Position numbers and translations under genes: made by a program
The notes under the pieces: generated by a model
Seen by the model: the letters and a program-made list of their open reading frames with translations, nothing else
Databases searched by the model: none
What the model was told of the DNA's origin: nothing
Part shown: piece after piece, positions 1 through 12,300 of the stretch
Layout: each line of letters begins with the position of its first letter
Position numbering within the stretch: position 1 is the first letter of the stretch
Assembly (NCBI GenBank): GCA_963070105.1
Contig: OY718804.1
Span: 7,277,317-7,341,316 of the forward strand
Direction: 5' to 3'
Origin: Litomosoides sigmodontis
Lineage: Eukaryota; Nematoda; Chromadorea; Rhabditida; Onchocercidae
DNA length: 64,000 bases

Positions 1-266
1 ATTAGGTTATTCAGAGTTCTGCTTAATTATTTAAGGATTACAATACTTGTTTCCGTATGCCTCATTAAATACCTTCTTTCACTCCTGTTATTTTGATAGT
101 TCTTTCTTTTATTTTTTTTACCAGGAAAATAAGTAAGATAGTCGGTAGAGAATAATGCAGTAGAAATTATGCAAATTATATTTTAGATGTGCAGGAAATA
201 TGGTTTTGTTTTCACTTTGATTGCAAGAGTGACATAAACATGATTGTTTCCTAGCTATTTTTACAG
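1..266 (+). other. Intron or upstream part of the DEPDC5 gene
   Basis: This stretch lies before the first exon I can place. It is AT-rich, has no convincing ORF, and ends in a T-rich acceptor (ttttacag at 259-266) feeding the exon at 267. It is most simply the end of an intron; the 5' exons of the gene lie outside the window. Confidence 0.6.
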
Positions 267-3200
267 GTTTACGGGACTGGGAAAGGGGGGAAAGAGATGC
301 GTTTGGGCTTGGGGTTCAACTGGTGAGGAAAAGTGGAATCCAAATATGGAAATTGGTGTTGACTGGAAATCTCTTACACGTACAGCTCTTCTTCCATTAA
401 CTACCGATTTTTTTCCGGACAGACGCAGTATGATTGAAGACTATTCAATGAAAGTAATTTCTTTACTTGGTTATTTTTATTATTTGGAACGTTTGAAGCA
501 TTTTTTTATAGAAATCATTTAGGATTGTACTTGTGTAATTGCGGTATTTTTGCGTATATTCAGGAAGTCGTGAACTATGGAAATAAAAAAGAGCCTGTAT
601 TTATTATCTCATTCACCTGTATTCATTCATTGTTTTGGTTTAGTCCCATCAGTTGCCGATATACTTCGATTTGGTTCATGAATGGTTGGAAGATTCGAAC
701 TGTGATGATGTAGAACTCCTTCGGAATCTTGTCTTTGATCAGCTTGTTTGTCAGCGATTACAACGTGGCTTTCAAATAGTTCTTCTGGATAAAGAGATAT
801 TGCACGCAGCTATTGGCGTTAATGTAAGTTATCGTTATGAAACCTGGCAATGAATTATTGGCGATACAGATGACATCAGCAGAAGATATTCATTTTGTCG
901 AATTTTGGAAATGAAGAACATTAGCATCGAATGTGTTCCATTCTCCCATTTGACGTTGTAGATTATTTAGGAAGAGCACTTAGAAAAGGACAGCTCTAAT
1001 ATGGTTTCTCGAGAATGTTTCTTGTCATTTAATCGAATTTATCATCGTTTGTGCATGGTAAATGATGGGATAACTGTTACCCAATTTTCACCAAGACTTG
1101 AGGAATCTCACGAGACTCCTGAAATAGCTAAACGATGGGAATATACATATCAGTTTCAAATACCGGACTGTTCTCAATATACTTTCTGTAGTACAAGGTA
1201 TTTCTTCCATTCGATTACCACTTAAATTGCGGGAAGGTAGCAGTATCTTATAACATTGAAATGTGTGGCTTATAGATATTTGCTTATTACAAATTTTCTT
1301 ATAATTATCTAAAAATCAGCTAACGTTGGTCCATGCATTCTATGTTATTATTGCTAAATGAAGAGAACGCTTTGCGCAAATGTTGGGCTGAGTTTCGAAG
1401 CATATGTTTCACGGGTGGGATATCTGTCTTGGTTGTATCGAAGTTGGAAATATCATATCATTTATCGATTCAACGGACTGTTTCTTCTAGATTTCAAAAA
1501 TATGATCAGCCGAATTTGAATTGGAGCTTTTTTGACGTAGAGCTCCAAAATCGTTATGTTCCACAGTTGTTCCAGAACGATATGAAATGCTTTGCATCGA
1601 GGTCGCCTTATCCTCCATTATGTTCATTAAGCTTCTGTTAGTGAGACATATATTCATGGTATAGCAATCAAAAAAACAAATAAAAAGTCGTAGTGCTTTA
1701 TTTGCATATGGGAAATTTTTTGAAAATAAATGATTCAACATCACTGTGATGTTTAGATTTTTGTTAACACCATTGTGCGGTTTTATATCGAAGACCATTG
1801 TAACTGAGCGTAATGGTGGTGACAAGTATATGGCACTTTTTGATTCATCATTCTCCAGAAGGCAAGAAGAAGGATTTTTGAAGTTTATTGAAGTGTTAAA
1901 TCGATTTAGAAGGAAAACTTCGCCGAGGCACAAGAGGTATTAAGAGTATTTTTTTTGTGTTGAGGTAGTCTATTGCTGTTTGAAGTTATACTATCAATAT
2001 TTTTAATAGATTATATTAATGCATTTAATATCGTACCACAGTTTGGCCGTGGAAATTATCGCATAACTTGCAGGTTAATGACCTCAGTAGGTGACGTAGA
2101 AAGTCGAGTATATAGCGTTGAAGATGTTGATGTTTTGTTGGATGGTTGGCGTCAAAGCTATTTGCCGCTTTATTCACAGGATTCCACCAATCGATTCCCG
2201 TCGTGCATGTTTTTGACTGTAGAATTTATTGCCTGGTTAATGGCTAATGTTTCGGAACTGTCGAGTAGGCAAGCTGCTCTCGAATTTGCAGGAAGCTTGA
2301 TTTCAGCTGGAAGGATACGAATGCTGCAACCAAGTATATATTTGGTTATTTGAAGAAAATATTGCAGTATATCTTTCTGGACTAAGCGTGCCACGAAAGT
2401 CTTGCACATACATGTGTTTATTCATTTTTTTCATCCGATGGAGCACCAATAGTTCATCTGGCAATGAAGAAAAGAAAATGAATTAAATAGAATGTTTCTT
2501 GATAGGAGACTTTTTCATGTTGCAGAAAGAATTTTATTTTTGTCTGATTTTCCCTTCTCCTTTTTCAGTCGAAACATTGGCGGATGATCTCAATTCTTCT
2601 ATATCTACTGAAAATCGCTGGCACGAGTTTCGTTGCGGTTTCTTCTTGTGTTACTTTGTCAATAAACATATTTCGAATGACAAAATAGAAGAAAGAGAAT
2701 CTTGGCCTCGTGTTATTCAGTGTGAAATTGGCAAAAAGTAAGTTTTCTCATGTGTTATTAATGGAGGAAACTAACGCTCTAAAAAATAACGTTTCTAGGT
2801 GTTCGAATCCTGCATCGGTGGACTGTGCACATAGGCTAAATTCTGTGGAGATGAAGTTTTATGCACAATTACAAAAAACGGCAGATTGTGAAGGACATGA
2901 GTATCTCCCACAAAATATGTCACAGTGCATGGAGTGGGGCAGAGTAAGCATTTTCCTATTTTTATTTTTCATCATGTTAGATTTACCCTAGCAACTTTTC
3001 AATTATGGGACACTTTGCGTGTGGTTTGTTTGGTCCATACATCATCTGAAAAAGTTCAGATTTCATTTACCGAGGCTTTGGTCAAGTTTTTAGTTCTATT
3101 TTTGTATCGTAGTTTGTTCAACTTGACGTTTTAACAGTTTTATATTAAGCCTTGTAAAAAGCAAGATTTTTTTTATACCCATAGAAATATAGCATTTATT

Positions 3201-4212
3201 ATTATAGTGGAAAATTTAAGACCGCAAAAGGTTTTTTTTTTTCATTTCAGGTTTTTTATGAGAAAACATTTTGTGCTACAAAATCTTTTGAAATTGGAGT
3301 GCGATGGTTCATGGCAAATAGTCAGACTGTTGCAGAAACTGTGCGTCACTGGTGCAGCAAAGCGACTAATCTTTCGTTTCATATGTTTCCGGTGCCCGAG
3401 GATCCATTTCCACATTCGTTGAATCCTCGTTCACCACCACTTCAGTGTCCTGTGCTCATACCCTTCAGACCAGATAAAATTCAATCCCATAATGTGAGAT
3501 TTTATGTTTTTGAGTTAACTTGTAAAATTTGTTCAAATAAGAGTCTTTCTTTTCATATTCTTGTAGTTGCTTCTTTAAAAAACTGCACGTAATGTTTGTT
3601 CGTCCAATATTAAGTTTAAGTAACACTATATAGATTTCTAATTTTGTGAAAATGCTTTTCATATTCATAATGGTAGATTCATTTAGATGTGCCGACTTAT
3701 TTCTGCTGTAATCACAGCCTTTGGATTCATTGAAATGGGTTGTTCAGTACACCAGGTGCCACATTACGTTCACCTTACGGGTGGAATGTTCTTGATGTAC
3801 GATGAACCACGTCAGGCATTTGTTTGGTCTTGGAATCATATGCTCAGCCATCGATATCGTGCTAACTTGTAATTCTTTTCTCTTGCCTTGCGGACTTCCA
3901 AAGGAGTTCTCTTTGTAATTAAAAAACGTTCGTTTAATAAACGGTGACTTCAGTAATCTGTATTTAGGTTTATTTCCTTAAGTTGACTTAAGAACTCACT
4001 AGAAGAAAAAAATGGAACTCATATAATATAAATTAAGAAATCTTATAATGAAAACAAATTAAGAAGTCCTTTTTATGCGACTTATTAATTCCTGTTTCAG
4101 GAATTGCTCAGAAGATTTTCAGGATTATATGCTCTCGGATTTTCGATCATTTTGTAGTAATGCGAATAATCGTATTGATAATTATATTGTTAATTTGCTT
4201 GAGAATCAATAA
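267..4212 (+). CDS. DEPDC5: DEPDC5/Iml1 homologue, GATOR1 subunit (5' partial)
   Basis: Exons: 267-453, 644-823, 971-1197, 1491-1601, 1757-1936, 2074-2333, 2569-2737, 2799-2943, 3251-3493, 3687-3868, 4101-4212; 664 codons visible, in phase at every junction. DEPDC5 is the GATOR1 subunit that, with NPRL2/NPRL3, acts as GAP for Rag GTPases and restrains TORC1 on lysosomes when amino acids are scarce. Family landmarks seen in order: FTGLGKGGKRCVWAWGSTGE, DWKSLTRTALLPLTTDFFPD, VCQRLQRGFQIV, RFLLTP, FIEVLNRFRR, a DEP domain (FLTVEFIAWLMAN to SAGRI, exon 6), GVRWFMAN...FPVPEDPF, the C-terminal FGFIEMG...YVHLTGGMFLMY, and a last exon DFRSFCSNANNRI that matches the vertebrate end. The exon-2 start could instead be 653 (both acceptors keep phase). 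The N-terminal region is outside the window. Confidence 0.9.
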
Positions 4213-4213
4213 A
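4208..4213 (+). terminator. AATAAA poly(A) signal overlapping the DEPDC5 stop codon
   Basis: The hexamer AATAAA starts two bases before the TAA stop (4210-4212). It is the only canonical signal in the short interval before GPN3, so the DEPDC5 3' UTR would be only a few tens of bases long. Confidence 0.5.
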
Positions 4214-4350
4214 CTGTTTTCGTATTCAGTTGCGGATACATGTGTTAATGTTTGCCGTTTTTTCGGCTGTAATAGGTCTTTCCAAAGTTTTAATATGGTT
4301 TTAGTTTTAATATACCATTACCATTTATTCGTTTCCTTCGCCGGTGTTAA

Positions 4351-4355
4351 TCAGG
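4351..4355 (+). promoter_or_regulatory. Candidate spliced-leader acceptor for GPN3
   Basis: A tcag acceptor after a T-rich run sits 50 bases before the GPN3 ATG and 142 bases after the DEPDC5 stop. Alternatives are tag sites near 4275 and 4310. Trans-splicing at such a site is how downstream nematode operon genes get their 5' ends. This is inference from spacing and sequence only. Confidence 0.4.
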
Positions 4356-4404
4356 AAATGCATCAGGAAATCTGGGAGCAGACGATGAACATTAATTGGC
4401 CGTG

Positions 4405-6128
4405 ATGAAATATGCCCAGTTGGTTGTTGGCCCAGCAGGAAGTGGCAAGGTTTGCCTTTAGTTGAAGTAATAAATGTTAATAAAGGAGATATTATTCAAG
4501 TGGGAAGCCTCATAATTTCTTAGAAACTTTGAATATTCAGAAAAATTTTCCTTGGAAATAACATTATGCTTAATTTATGAAATGTTTTTAGTCCACGTAC
4601 TGCTCTGTGGTACAGCAACATTGTCAGTCGGTAGCCCGTAGCGTTTTTTTTGTTAACTTGGATCCAGCAGCTGAGAAATTCACGTATGATGCTGCTGTTG
4701 GTTCGTCCATTTTTCTCGCGATGTTTGCATCTTTTTGCTTAAATTTTTGAAGTCAATCTTTTTCCTAGCCTTTGTTAGTTTTTATTAGAAACAAAAGGAA
4801 TATGTTTAACTTTGGTCACAGATGTTCATTAATCAACTTTAACACTTATACTGGTAATTGCACCCAATTAATTTCACATGATAGATGTGCGAGAGCTAAT
4901 TAACGTCGATGACGTGCAAGAAGATAAGCAGTTAGTTCTTGGCCCAAATGGCGCCTTGGTGTTTTGCATGGAATATCTCGTGCAAAATTTGGATTGGCTT
5001 CATGACCAACTAAATGAGGGGGAAGATGATTATTTCATCTTTGATTGTCCAGGTTCTTATTTCATTAATTATATTTTCTGTTTTGCTATTTTTTTCCCAT
5101 TATTTTATTTACAGTGGAGTTTGGGTATGAGGTAATTTATATTTTGGTACACGCTAGTATATTTACGAGGGCATTGTAGAAAACCTTACCTTAACGGAGG
5201 TGATATGTTTGAGAATCATTAACAATTAGAACTGGTAACTGTATCACTGAAATCGATGATCCATTAATTGAATTAATATGGGAGGCATTCTTACCGGGGG
5301 TTCTTTTTCCAGGTCAAATCGAGCTCTACAGTCATTTACCGGTAATGAGGCAAATTGTTAATGCATTGAAATCATGGGATTTTAATATATGTTCTGTATT
5401 CTTGCTTGATACTCAATTTGTTTTGGATTGCGATAAATTCTTGGGTGGTGCATTAACTACTCTCTCGACTATGATTGCGATGGAGGTAAGCTCATATGTA
5501 TAGTAGTAAAAATTATTGGTAACGCTCATCGCTTAGTTGGATATGTTCTCGAGGCGATTATACTTGTAGGTTCCGGCAGTGAATGTGTTATCAAAAGTGG
5601 ATTTGTTATCGCAGCGCAATAAGGAATTACTGGAAACTTTTTTGGAGACCGATGTACGCTCCATTCTGGATAGTGAAGAAACTTCGCCGTGGAATGAGAC
5701 GTATCGCCAACTTTCACGAACAATCGCCGAAGTTTTAGATGATTATAGTCTTGTATGTGCTTTATTATATACGACTATCTTACGACTAGTTTTTCTTGTC
5801 TGTAGTGTTCTAAAGAAGTTTTGAATTGTATTTTATAACTTTGGTACAAAGCATTTTCCCGCTCTTACAATTCATGGTGGTATTTATTGAGAACCTTTAT
5901 TGGATTTTAGTACCTAGTTCTTTTCCAAATTCGTATTTTTTTAGTTTTTCTGGGAATGTTGTTTTGTTTGGATCTTCCGATTATTTTTGTCATTCTGAAA
6001 ATGATTTAATGGAAAGCATTCTTTAAGGTACGCTTTGTTCCGTTAGATATTGAGGATGATGAATCGATTAGTGATCTCTTGTTACTCATTGACAACACAA
6101 TACAGCATGGTGAAGATTTAGAGGTGGG

Positions 6129-6195
<67 letters not shown>

Positions 6196-6529
6196 CTAAA
6201 TATGGAGAACGGTGGTGCTGACGGAAAGAGGACTTAAAGCACGCATGAACGGTTATAAAATGCGTGATAATATGAGTGTTAAAGACGTTGTACATGTAAT
6301 CAACTTTTGACGTGAAATGACAATTCTAGGTTTCCCTGTTTCCTTTTATTTTTGTTTTGTTAACTTTTTGACAATTCAGAGAAAGTGGACAGGTATTGTC
6401 AGTTTAGTCCTTTCTGACGAAACCATTGTGACGGGACTTTCCACTAATTCGTGCTTTTATATTCTAATCACTTTTCAGGTAAAGGATCGTTATCCAGAAG
6501 AAATTGACGATAACAATACCGTTCACTGA
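4405..6529 (+). CDS. GPN3: GPN-loop GTPase 3 (GPN3)
   Basis: Exons 4405-4449, 4592-4700, 4885-5052, 5313-5485, 5570-5752, 6028-6123, 6479-6529; 825 nt, 274 residues, close to the human length of about 284. GPN3 works with GPN1 in cytoplasmic assembly and nuclear import of RNA polymerase II. Seen: P-loop GPAGSGKST at residues 9-17, NLDPAAE, the family-defining Gly-Pro-Asn insert in [29 protein letters not shown] (G3), and [10 protein letters not shown] (G4 with the SKVD guanine-specificity motif), then [13 protein letters not shown] and IQHGEDLE near the C-terminus. The start is the first ATG and gives the family N-terminus ([10 protein letters not shown]). It follows DEPDC5 with a 192-base gap, suggesting co-transcription. 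The C-terminal tail is short and acidic, as in orthologues. Confidence 0.95.
6132..6193. repeat. (TA)31 microsatellite in the last GPN3 intron
   Basis: An uninterrupted run of alternating A and T, about 62 bases, begins eight bases after the donor of the 6028-6123 exon. Confidence 0.97.
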
Positions 6530-7948
6530 AGCAGTGGGTTCTCATTTTACTTTTTGTGGAGTCATTAGCTCATTTTTATCATTAAATTTGTCTATTCACG
6601 TTGCTTATTGGCAAATTTTGTTACTTTTTCTTATTTGCTTATTATGCACAGCGCTTTTATACGCCAGGAATCCGATAAATTTTTGTTATGCGATGCAGAT
6701 ATTTATGCTACAACACAAACCTAGGCGCGATGTATCGGAAAGAAAAAAACCTCTAACTTGGAGCGGTTATTTTGTTTTGCAATTAGGTGAAAAATGCTCC
6801 TGAAAATGCAGATGAAAAGTACGTAAATAGAGCGGTAGTGGGTTAACCAGGCAGATCGACAAGTTGATGTCGAGTTTGTTGATAGTGACTTTTAAATTTG
6901 ACCGTCCTCGCATTTCTTGTTCCCGAGTGAGCGGTTATTGATTTGAAATGGGTAGTTTTGCAATATGTATGAAGTGGTTGGTTGAATAAGCGTGATTTAT
7001 AAGCGCTCGGGATGACATAAGAAGGAATAAGGCGGAAGATATCGTACATTAGAGATAAATTTGATCTATTAGAGATATAGCTCGTTTGTTGATTTATTTT
7101 CATGTTTTTTAAGAGTTTGATGGCTCGTAGCATATGTCTGTACTATACTGCTGTCGTGCTATTCCGTATCAGTGTTTTTCAAACACGTATACCAGCATTC
7201 TTCGTTTGTCTTTATCATATAAAATACTGAAAATAGCGATTAATGAACGGCTAAAAGTGACGATAATAATCTTGAATTAGCTAGCAGCAAGTACTTAATA
7301 ATATACGTAGGATGTAAAACTTAATAATACGTAGAATGCAAAGAGAGATGGTTTCAACAAGCGCAATTTTACTATTAACTCCATCGATGACAAACTACCC
7401 TGACAATCTTGGTAACATTTTGCACTGTTGAGTGTTTGGCAACAATCATTTAGAAATTATATAAACTATTGTTATACTTCTACTCCGTCTCGTCCCATAT
7501 ATCAGCTTTTTTCTATCATTTGAAACACAATTCAAAAGATCCTACTGACAATTAATTTATAGCTTAACTAAAACATTGCAAATAATATACTGGCCAATTT
7601 TTCATGCATTACTTTCGACGGTGATTACCGTAACACCTTCTAAACGTTAGTTCATTTTTATATTTTTCCGACAGCAAAGACGAAAAATATTGAAAACGAA
7701 ATGTGAACAAAAATGAGGAGAGTGTGGGCAGTGGGAGAGAATGGACTGTTATATTAGATCTAAGAATAAGTAATAACCGTCAAAACGTTCACTCATGGTG
7801 TATATGGCGTACTGTTTATTTACTGCATAGGTCTGTTTCATAGCATTGTGCCATTTCATTTCAATTACGTTACTTTTATATCAATTCTATTATTAAATTT
7901 ATTTTTTGTGTTTGTAAGTGCGATCAGTTTGTAAGTTTTTATTTTCAG

Positions 7949-8114
7949 GTTAAAATTGTTTCTTTTCTGGCAGCATCAATGCATTATTGAAAGTAAATGC
8001 TAATTAATTAAACAATATGAAGGCAGAAGATCCATCAAATAGAACGGCTGAAAAAACGAAACAACAAAATAATGAGAAATGCGATGATAAAAAACATGAA
8101 TATCTGCTAGAAAA
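7949..8114 (+). other. Orphan exon-like element with a short hydrophilic ORF
   Basis: A strong acceptor (tttttattttcag) ends at 7948, an ATG lies at 8017, and a 33-codon lysine- and glutamate-rich ORF (begins MKAEDPSNRT) runs to a consensus donor aa|gtgaga at 8115. If not spliced, the ORF stops at 8116-8118. This is the architecture of a first exon, yet I find no downstream partner exon on the + strand. It may be a first exon of a nested transcript, a remnant, or chance. No function can be named. Confidence 0.25.
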
Positions 8115-8454
8115 GTGAGAGATTCTTTTTTAAGAGAAAAATCTTTGCCTCTCTTTCAAGAGTCTAATTGCAAATAAGCTTTTAGAGTTAAAAAAGATTA
8201 AAACCAAAAACAGTATACAATAGTCAAAGACATAAACGATAAACAAAAAAAGAAAAATTATGAGAATATACAAACAAAATCTTGAAAGCCTAAAATGCTC
8301 CTAGCAAAATTGAAAAAATAAGAATTAAAGTCCTAAAGATTTCGGTCCTAAAGATAGCGTGTAAATGCTTTTTCATTGTCTTAGAAATGAAATATCGGAA
8401 ATGAAATAAAACTAAGCGCAATGCAATGAGCGACAAGATAATGAAATTTAACTT

Positions 8455-8460
8455 TTTATT
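8455..8460 (-). terminator. Candidate ten-1 poly(A) signal (AATAAA on the minus strand)
   Basis: TTTATT on the + strand reads AATAAA on the ten-1 strand, 91 bases beyond the ten-1 stop codon. Confidence 0.5.
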
Positions 8461-8550
8461 AGCCTTCGCTAATTCTCCGAGAGGACTTCTCCAGTGCATC
8501 AAATAAATGAATAAAGTGTAAAGGAAAAACCGGTAATGAACAGATCGAAT

Positions 8551-9322
8551 TCATTCATCTAATTTTTGAAATATCCATAAATAAGTGTTGGTAGGAATAG
8601 GCACTGATTTACCTGGATAAAACTTAAGTTCATAACCGTCCACAAAACCTTTTGAACTCAACTGCACCAATTCGCCTTCGGTCCATGAATGTCGCATAAT
8701 TGCACCAGAACGCGCCCGTTCCACTTCATCTTCCCAAATTATTTTACTAATTTCGAGAGTTTGTTGACGGATTAGTTCAGATTTAATTGTTTCCTAAAGT
8801 GCCGAAAATTCATAAATACAAATTTCGTCTAGCTTCACTTATATTTCTGAAGATACAGTCGAAATTCACCTTTTTTTTGTTTAGAAATTCAAATGGTATT
8901 CGAAAAGACTAAGTCAAATTTTCTAATTCTTTAAAAAAAATAGGTGTTGTTTTCAAACATACCAAATCATTGCCATAATGAAATATCAGTTGAGTATTCC
9001 CAGCTTGGAGCGTTAACTTTTCATCAAAACTTGAAATGTTGAATAGCTCGTCCAATTCTTCCATCGGAATTTTGTTGGAAGTTATGTTTGTAACGAAATG
9101 TATCTAAAGTTGGCAAACTTATAGCAAATGGAAATTGTGAACTGCTAGATTAGTTTCTTATTTTAAAATGAGAAAAAGAATTAAAATACTTGTAGACAAC
9201 ACCTTCACAAGTTCTTCCAACAAATATGTATTCGGAATACTTAGGAAGGAACTATTATTTATCAATGTTTTCAGGCTACTCAACTTCTCCTCGTCCTCCA
9301 AAGAATGTCCAATTACTTCGAA
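8551..9322 (-). other. ten-1: Teneurin C-terminal (toxin-related/TCAP-like) segment
   Basis: The last three exons (9203-9322, 8963-9103, 8551-8793) encode the end of the teneurin C-terminal domain, which in animals is related to bacterial polymorphic-toxin C-termini and includes the TCAP region. The conserved run here is HSWTEGELVQLSSKGFVDGY, matching the family LWTEGEKQQLLSTGRVQGY. I read through a possible donor at the PG codon of FYPGK because the following residues still align with the family end; the protein stops at 8551-8553 with LDE. Whether a releasable C-terminal peptide exists in this worm cannot be read from sequence. Confidence 0.85.
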
Positions 9323-12300
9323 CTGAAATTTCAAAATTCGTTTCCAATATTATATCAAAACATAAGAAATATATAGATGCCTGAAACAATATTGTCTGGT
9401 TTCAGGTACCACTGGTGCATGTCGTCAATCGATTTAGAGGCTCAGTTTATGAAAAATAAATTTCTTTAGAAAATCTTTAGATCACAATCGGAATAACTTC
9501 TCTTGGCTGCTTCATAAATGTATTTGAGAAAGGATTTTAGAGAGGAATTAGAATGATATAAGTGAAATAACAACAAGCTCGAAACGTAAATGGAATAAAT
9601 ATAGAGCATATGAACTATAATAAAAATACTATAAATATAGAAACTATAAATGTTAACCCTGAAAGCAGGCTTTATCATCACATCCGCATGCATTAGCTCC
9701 AAGGTTTTATCAAAGTGTAAATATGCCTCACTGTCGCACAGGTACCCTTTCACATTTCTGTGACAGTGCAGGTTTCTCAGAACGACATAACAGTTTTGAA
9801 GGGCTGACAGTACTCAGGCCGGGCGAAAGTTACCGAGATTTTAAAGGAAATTTGGTGATAAAAAATGATTGGTCTGAGTTAAGTGATGTAAATTACTCAT
9901 AGGTTGATAACTACTGTTTAATTTACAACTACTGTTGAATAGATTTCTTAAAAAAATGTACATACCTTATTTGATGGTCGCATTATGAAAGTTATTCCGC
10001 GAAAACCAATTGAATCGCTAGAGCTATATGACAGCTTATCGAAGAGGACGAAAAATGGCAGATGAGAAAGTGGTAGAAGCATAGGTGGTGTGGCAGTAAG
10101 AAGTTGCTTAAAATGCTTCACGTTATAAATCAATGAGCAAAATGATGAAGAGAGGACATGGGTAGTGCTAACTGCACAAAGGCTATCAGGTAGCTGTAGT
10201 AGCTTTTGAAGACCTTCATTTCGGCTCGGATTGGGAACGGAAGGAAGTGCTTGCAAAAGTGAGAATCCATTCATTTCCATCCATCTTTCGAGATCTGGAA
10301 ACGCTTTAGTCATGAAAAATCTAACTAGAAAGTATCCGTTGCTACTCAAATCTATTATCACTCTCATATCAGCAAGCAATCACTGAAAACTCCGAACTAA
10401 TTAACTGAAATTGCAGTAATTTGCTTGAATTTAGATTGATTTAGCATTACACAAAAGCAATAATTAGAAACAAAAGTTCGGTAGTTAGGATTGTCTTTAA
10501 TCGATTGTTACCAAGTGGAAAATGACGCAGTGAATTTGATTTCGTTGGTATTGCACGAAACGGGTCACTTTCATATTCCGGAGCAAAAACATCCACTTTT
10601 GAAGTGACGTAATGAATTGAAATGGACATAAAACGTCCCAGAAATGTATCATACGGCCGTGCTTCCGGTCCCACAATTACAATGCCCGTAAGTAAATCAT
10701 CAAATTGATGACGATATCCGAGCGGAAAATAAAAACGGTCATTAGTGTCCATAATAGTCGCACCAAGTGGATTACGAACTATTTCTCTAACTATTGCACC
10801 ATCGGATGAAAATATGAAACGAATAGAACCATCAACATCCACAAATACGGGATAATATTTATCACCGCTGTAGAATGCAAATGGGATATCTCGGTCGTCG
10901 TATAAAATAGTTGACAGTGTTTCGTTCGCTCTGAAAATTAATGCTCGATTCTGTTTTAGTTACATACAGATCAAACGACTGTAACTATCACTCACGTTGT
11001 GTCCTTCAGCATATAACCGATCTAAAAAGACATTATAACTTACGAAGCGAAATGTGTCAACAGATATGGTCGATCAGGGATTGCATAAAAAAAACGCTGG
11101 AATTGCTCATCATCCACTCTCCGCCAAATTATACGTGATTGATCATCATAACCGTATTCAACATCGATCGAACCCGATTGATAGATATGACGCACTCGAC
11201 CATAGACATCGTATTCGAAATGCGTATTACCACGACTTCTCGTCCAACCATTCGCATCCACTTTATAATCTATCTTCAATGATTGTTGTTTTAATTTCTT
11301 AAGAATGATTCAAGAGACTGTGAAAAAATCTAATTCCGGCATATACGTAACAAACCTTATCGACTTTTTTAAATTTCCCATTGGAAAATGATATTGTTAC
11401 ATCATTGATAGCATTTAATCGTCCGTCTAAATCATAATGAAATGTCCATCGACGGTCATCTGCTTCACCAATTGTATATTGCATTAACTAAAACAAAACA
11501 AAATATAGCAATAAATTCTAGCTTCAGTGATGTCGAAAGATAAAACAGCAAGAGGAATGGATACCAGTCCATCTGTATTGAATGCACGTTTTTCAGTTGG
11601 CCGCTTCTTCCCCATAACAGTCCAGTCAACAGCTTCAACCCAACCAAGTGCATGACGTTTTACATTCATCTCCACAACTTTCAATTCATTAATCATTACT
11701 TTCCGCATTACTTCCTCATTGGCACTGTTATACGAAATCTCCATCACTAGCTGGAACTGTTTATTCAATTAAAAATTAAATTTTAACTTCAAATAATTCA
11801 TAATTCCTTATTAAAAAAATTAATACAATGTGTGATCAAAATTACCGTTTCACCTATTATTCTGCGTCTGTAGAAATCATAGAGAAAAGTGAAATTATTT
11901 AATTTTGTTAAGCGTCCTTGTCGTAAATCAAATTGATACTTTTGCGGTTGTAAACGTACACCATTATAAATAACAATAATTCCTATTAATCGGAAAAAAT
12001 CATCGTATTCGTACACAAATTCCACCAAACTTTCAGCAAAACGACTATAAGAAAGCTATCAAAGCAGTTGCACAGTAAATGATAAGAAGGAAAAAACTGT
12101 TATCAAATGAAATTCAGATGTCACTCTGGAGAAACGTTTAGAAGCTTCTGTGAAGTACTTTTTATGCTAAATTAGTGGTAGATGAGGAATTACCGATCTG
12201 AATGGACTACAGCCATATGTGCTTCGCGAACAATAGAATGTATCACACCTTGCCACTTATATGACCTCTTCAAAAAGCTGCTGCTAACTTCCTTCACCTC

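Larger units (their letters stand above)
6530..8550. other. Convergent spacer between GPN3 and ten-1
   Basis: About 2 kb holding the 3' ends of GPN3 (+) and ten-1 (-). All longer ORFs here are low-complexity and have no family match that I recognise. The one exon-like element (7949-8114) and a ten-1 poly(A) signal are listed separately. Confidence 0.7.

Noticed and set aside
1487..1933. 148-codon minus-strand ORF over the DEPDC5 exons
   Set aside because: Antisense to exons 1491-1601 and 1757-1936, which carry DEPDC5 motifs; no independent support.
8551..9322. Reading the teneurin C-terminus as a horizontally acquired bacterial toxin
   Set aside because: The relation to bacterial polymorphic toxins is ancient and shared by all animal teneurins; here it is exon-split and fully in frame with the receptor.
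9466..9753. Minus-strand ORF in a ten-1 intron (MKGYLCDSEAYLHFDK)
   Set aside because: It has no fitting splice sites, and exons 9966-10324 and 9203-9322 join directly in phase.
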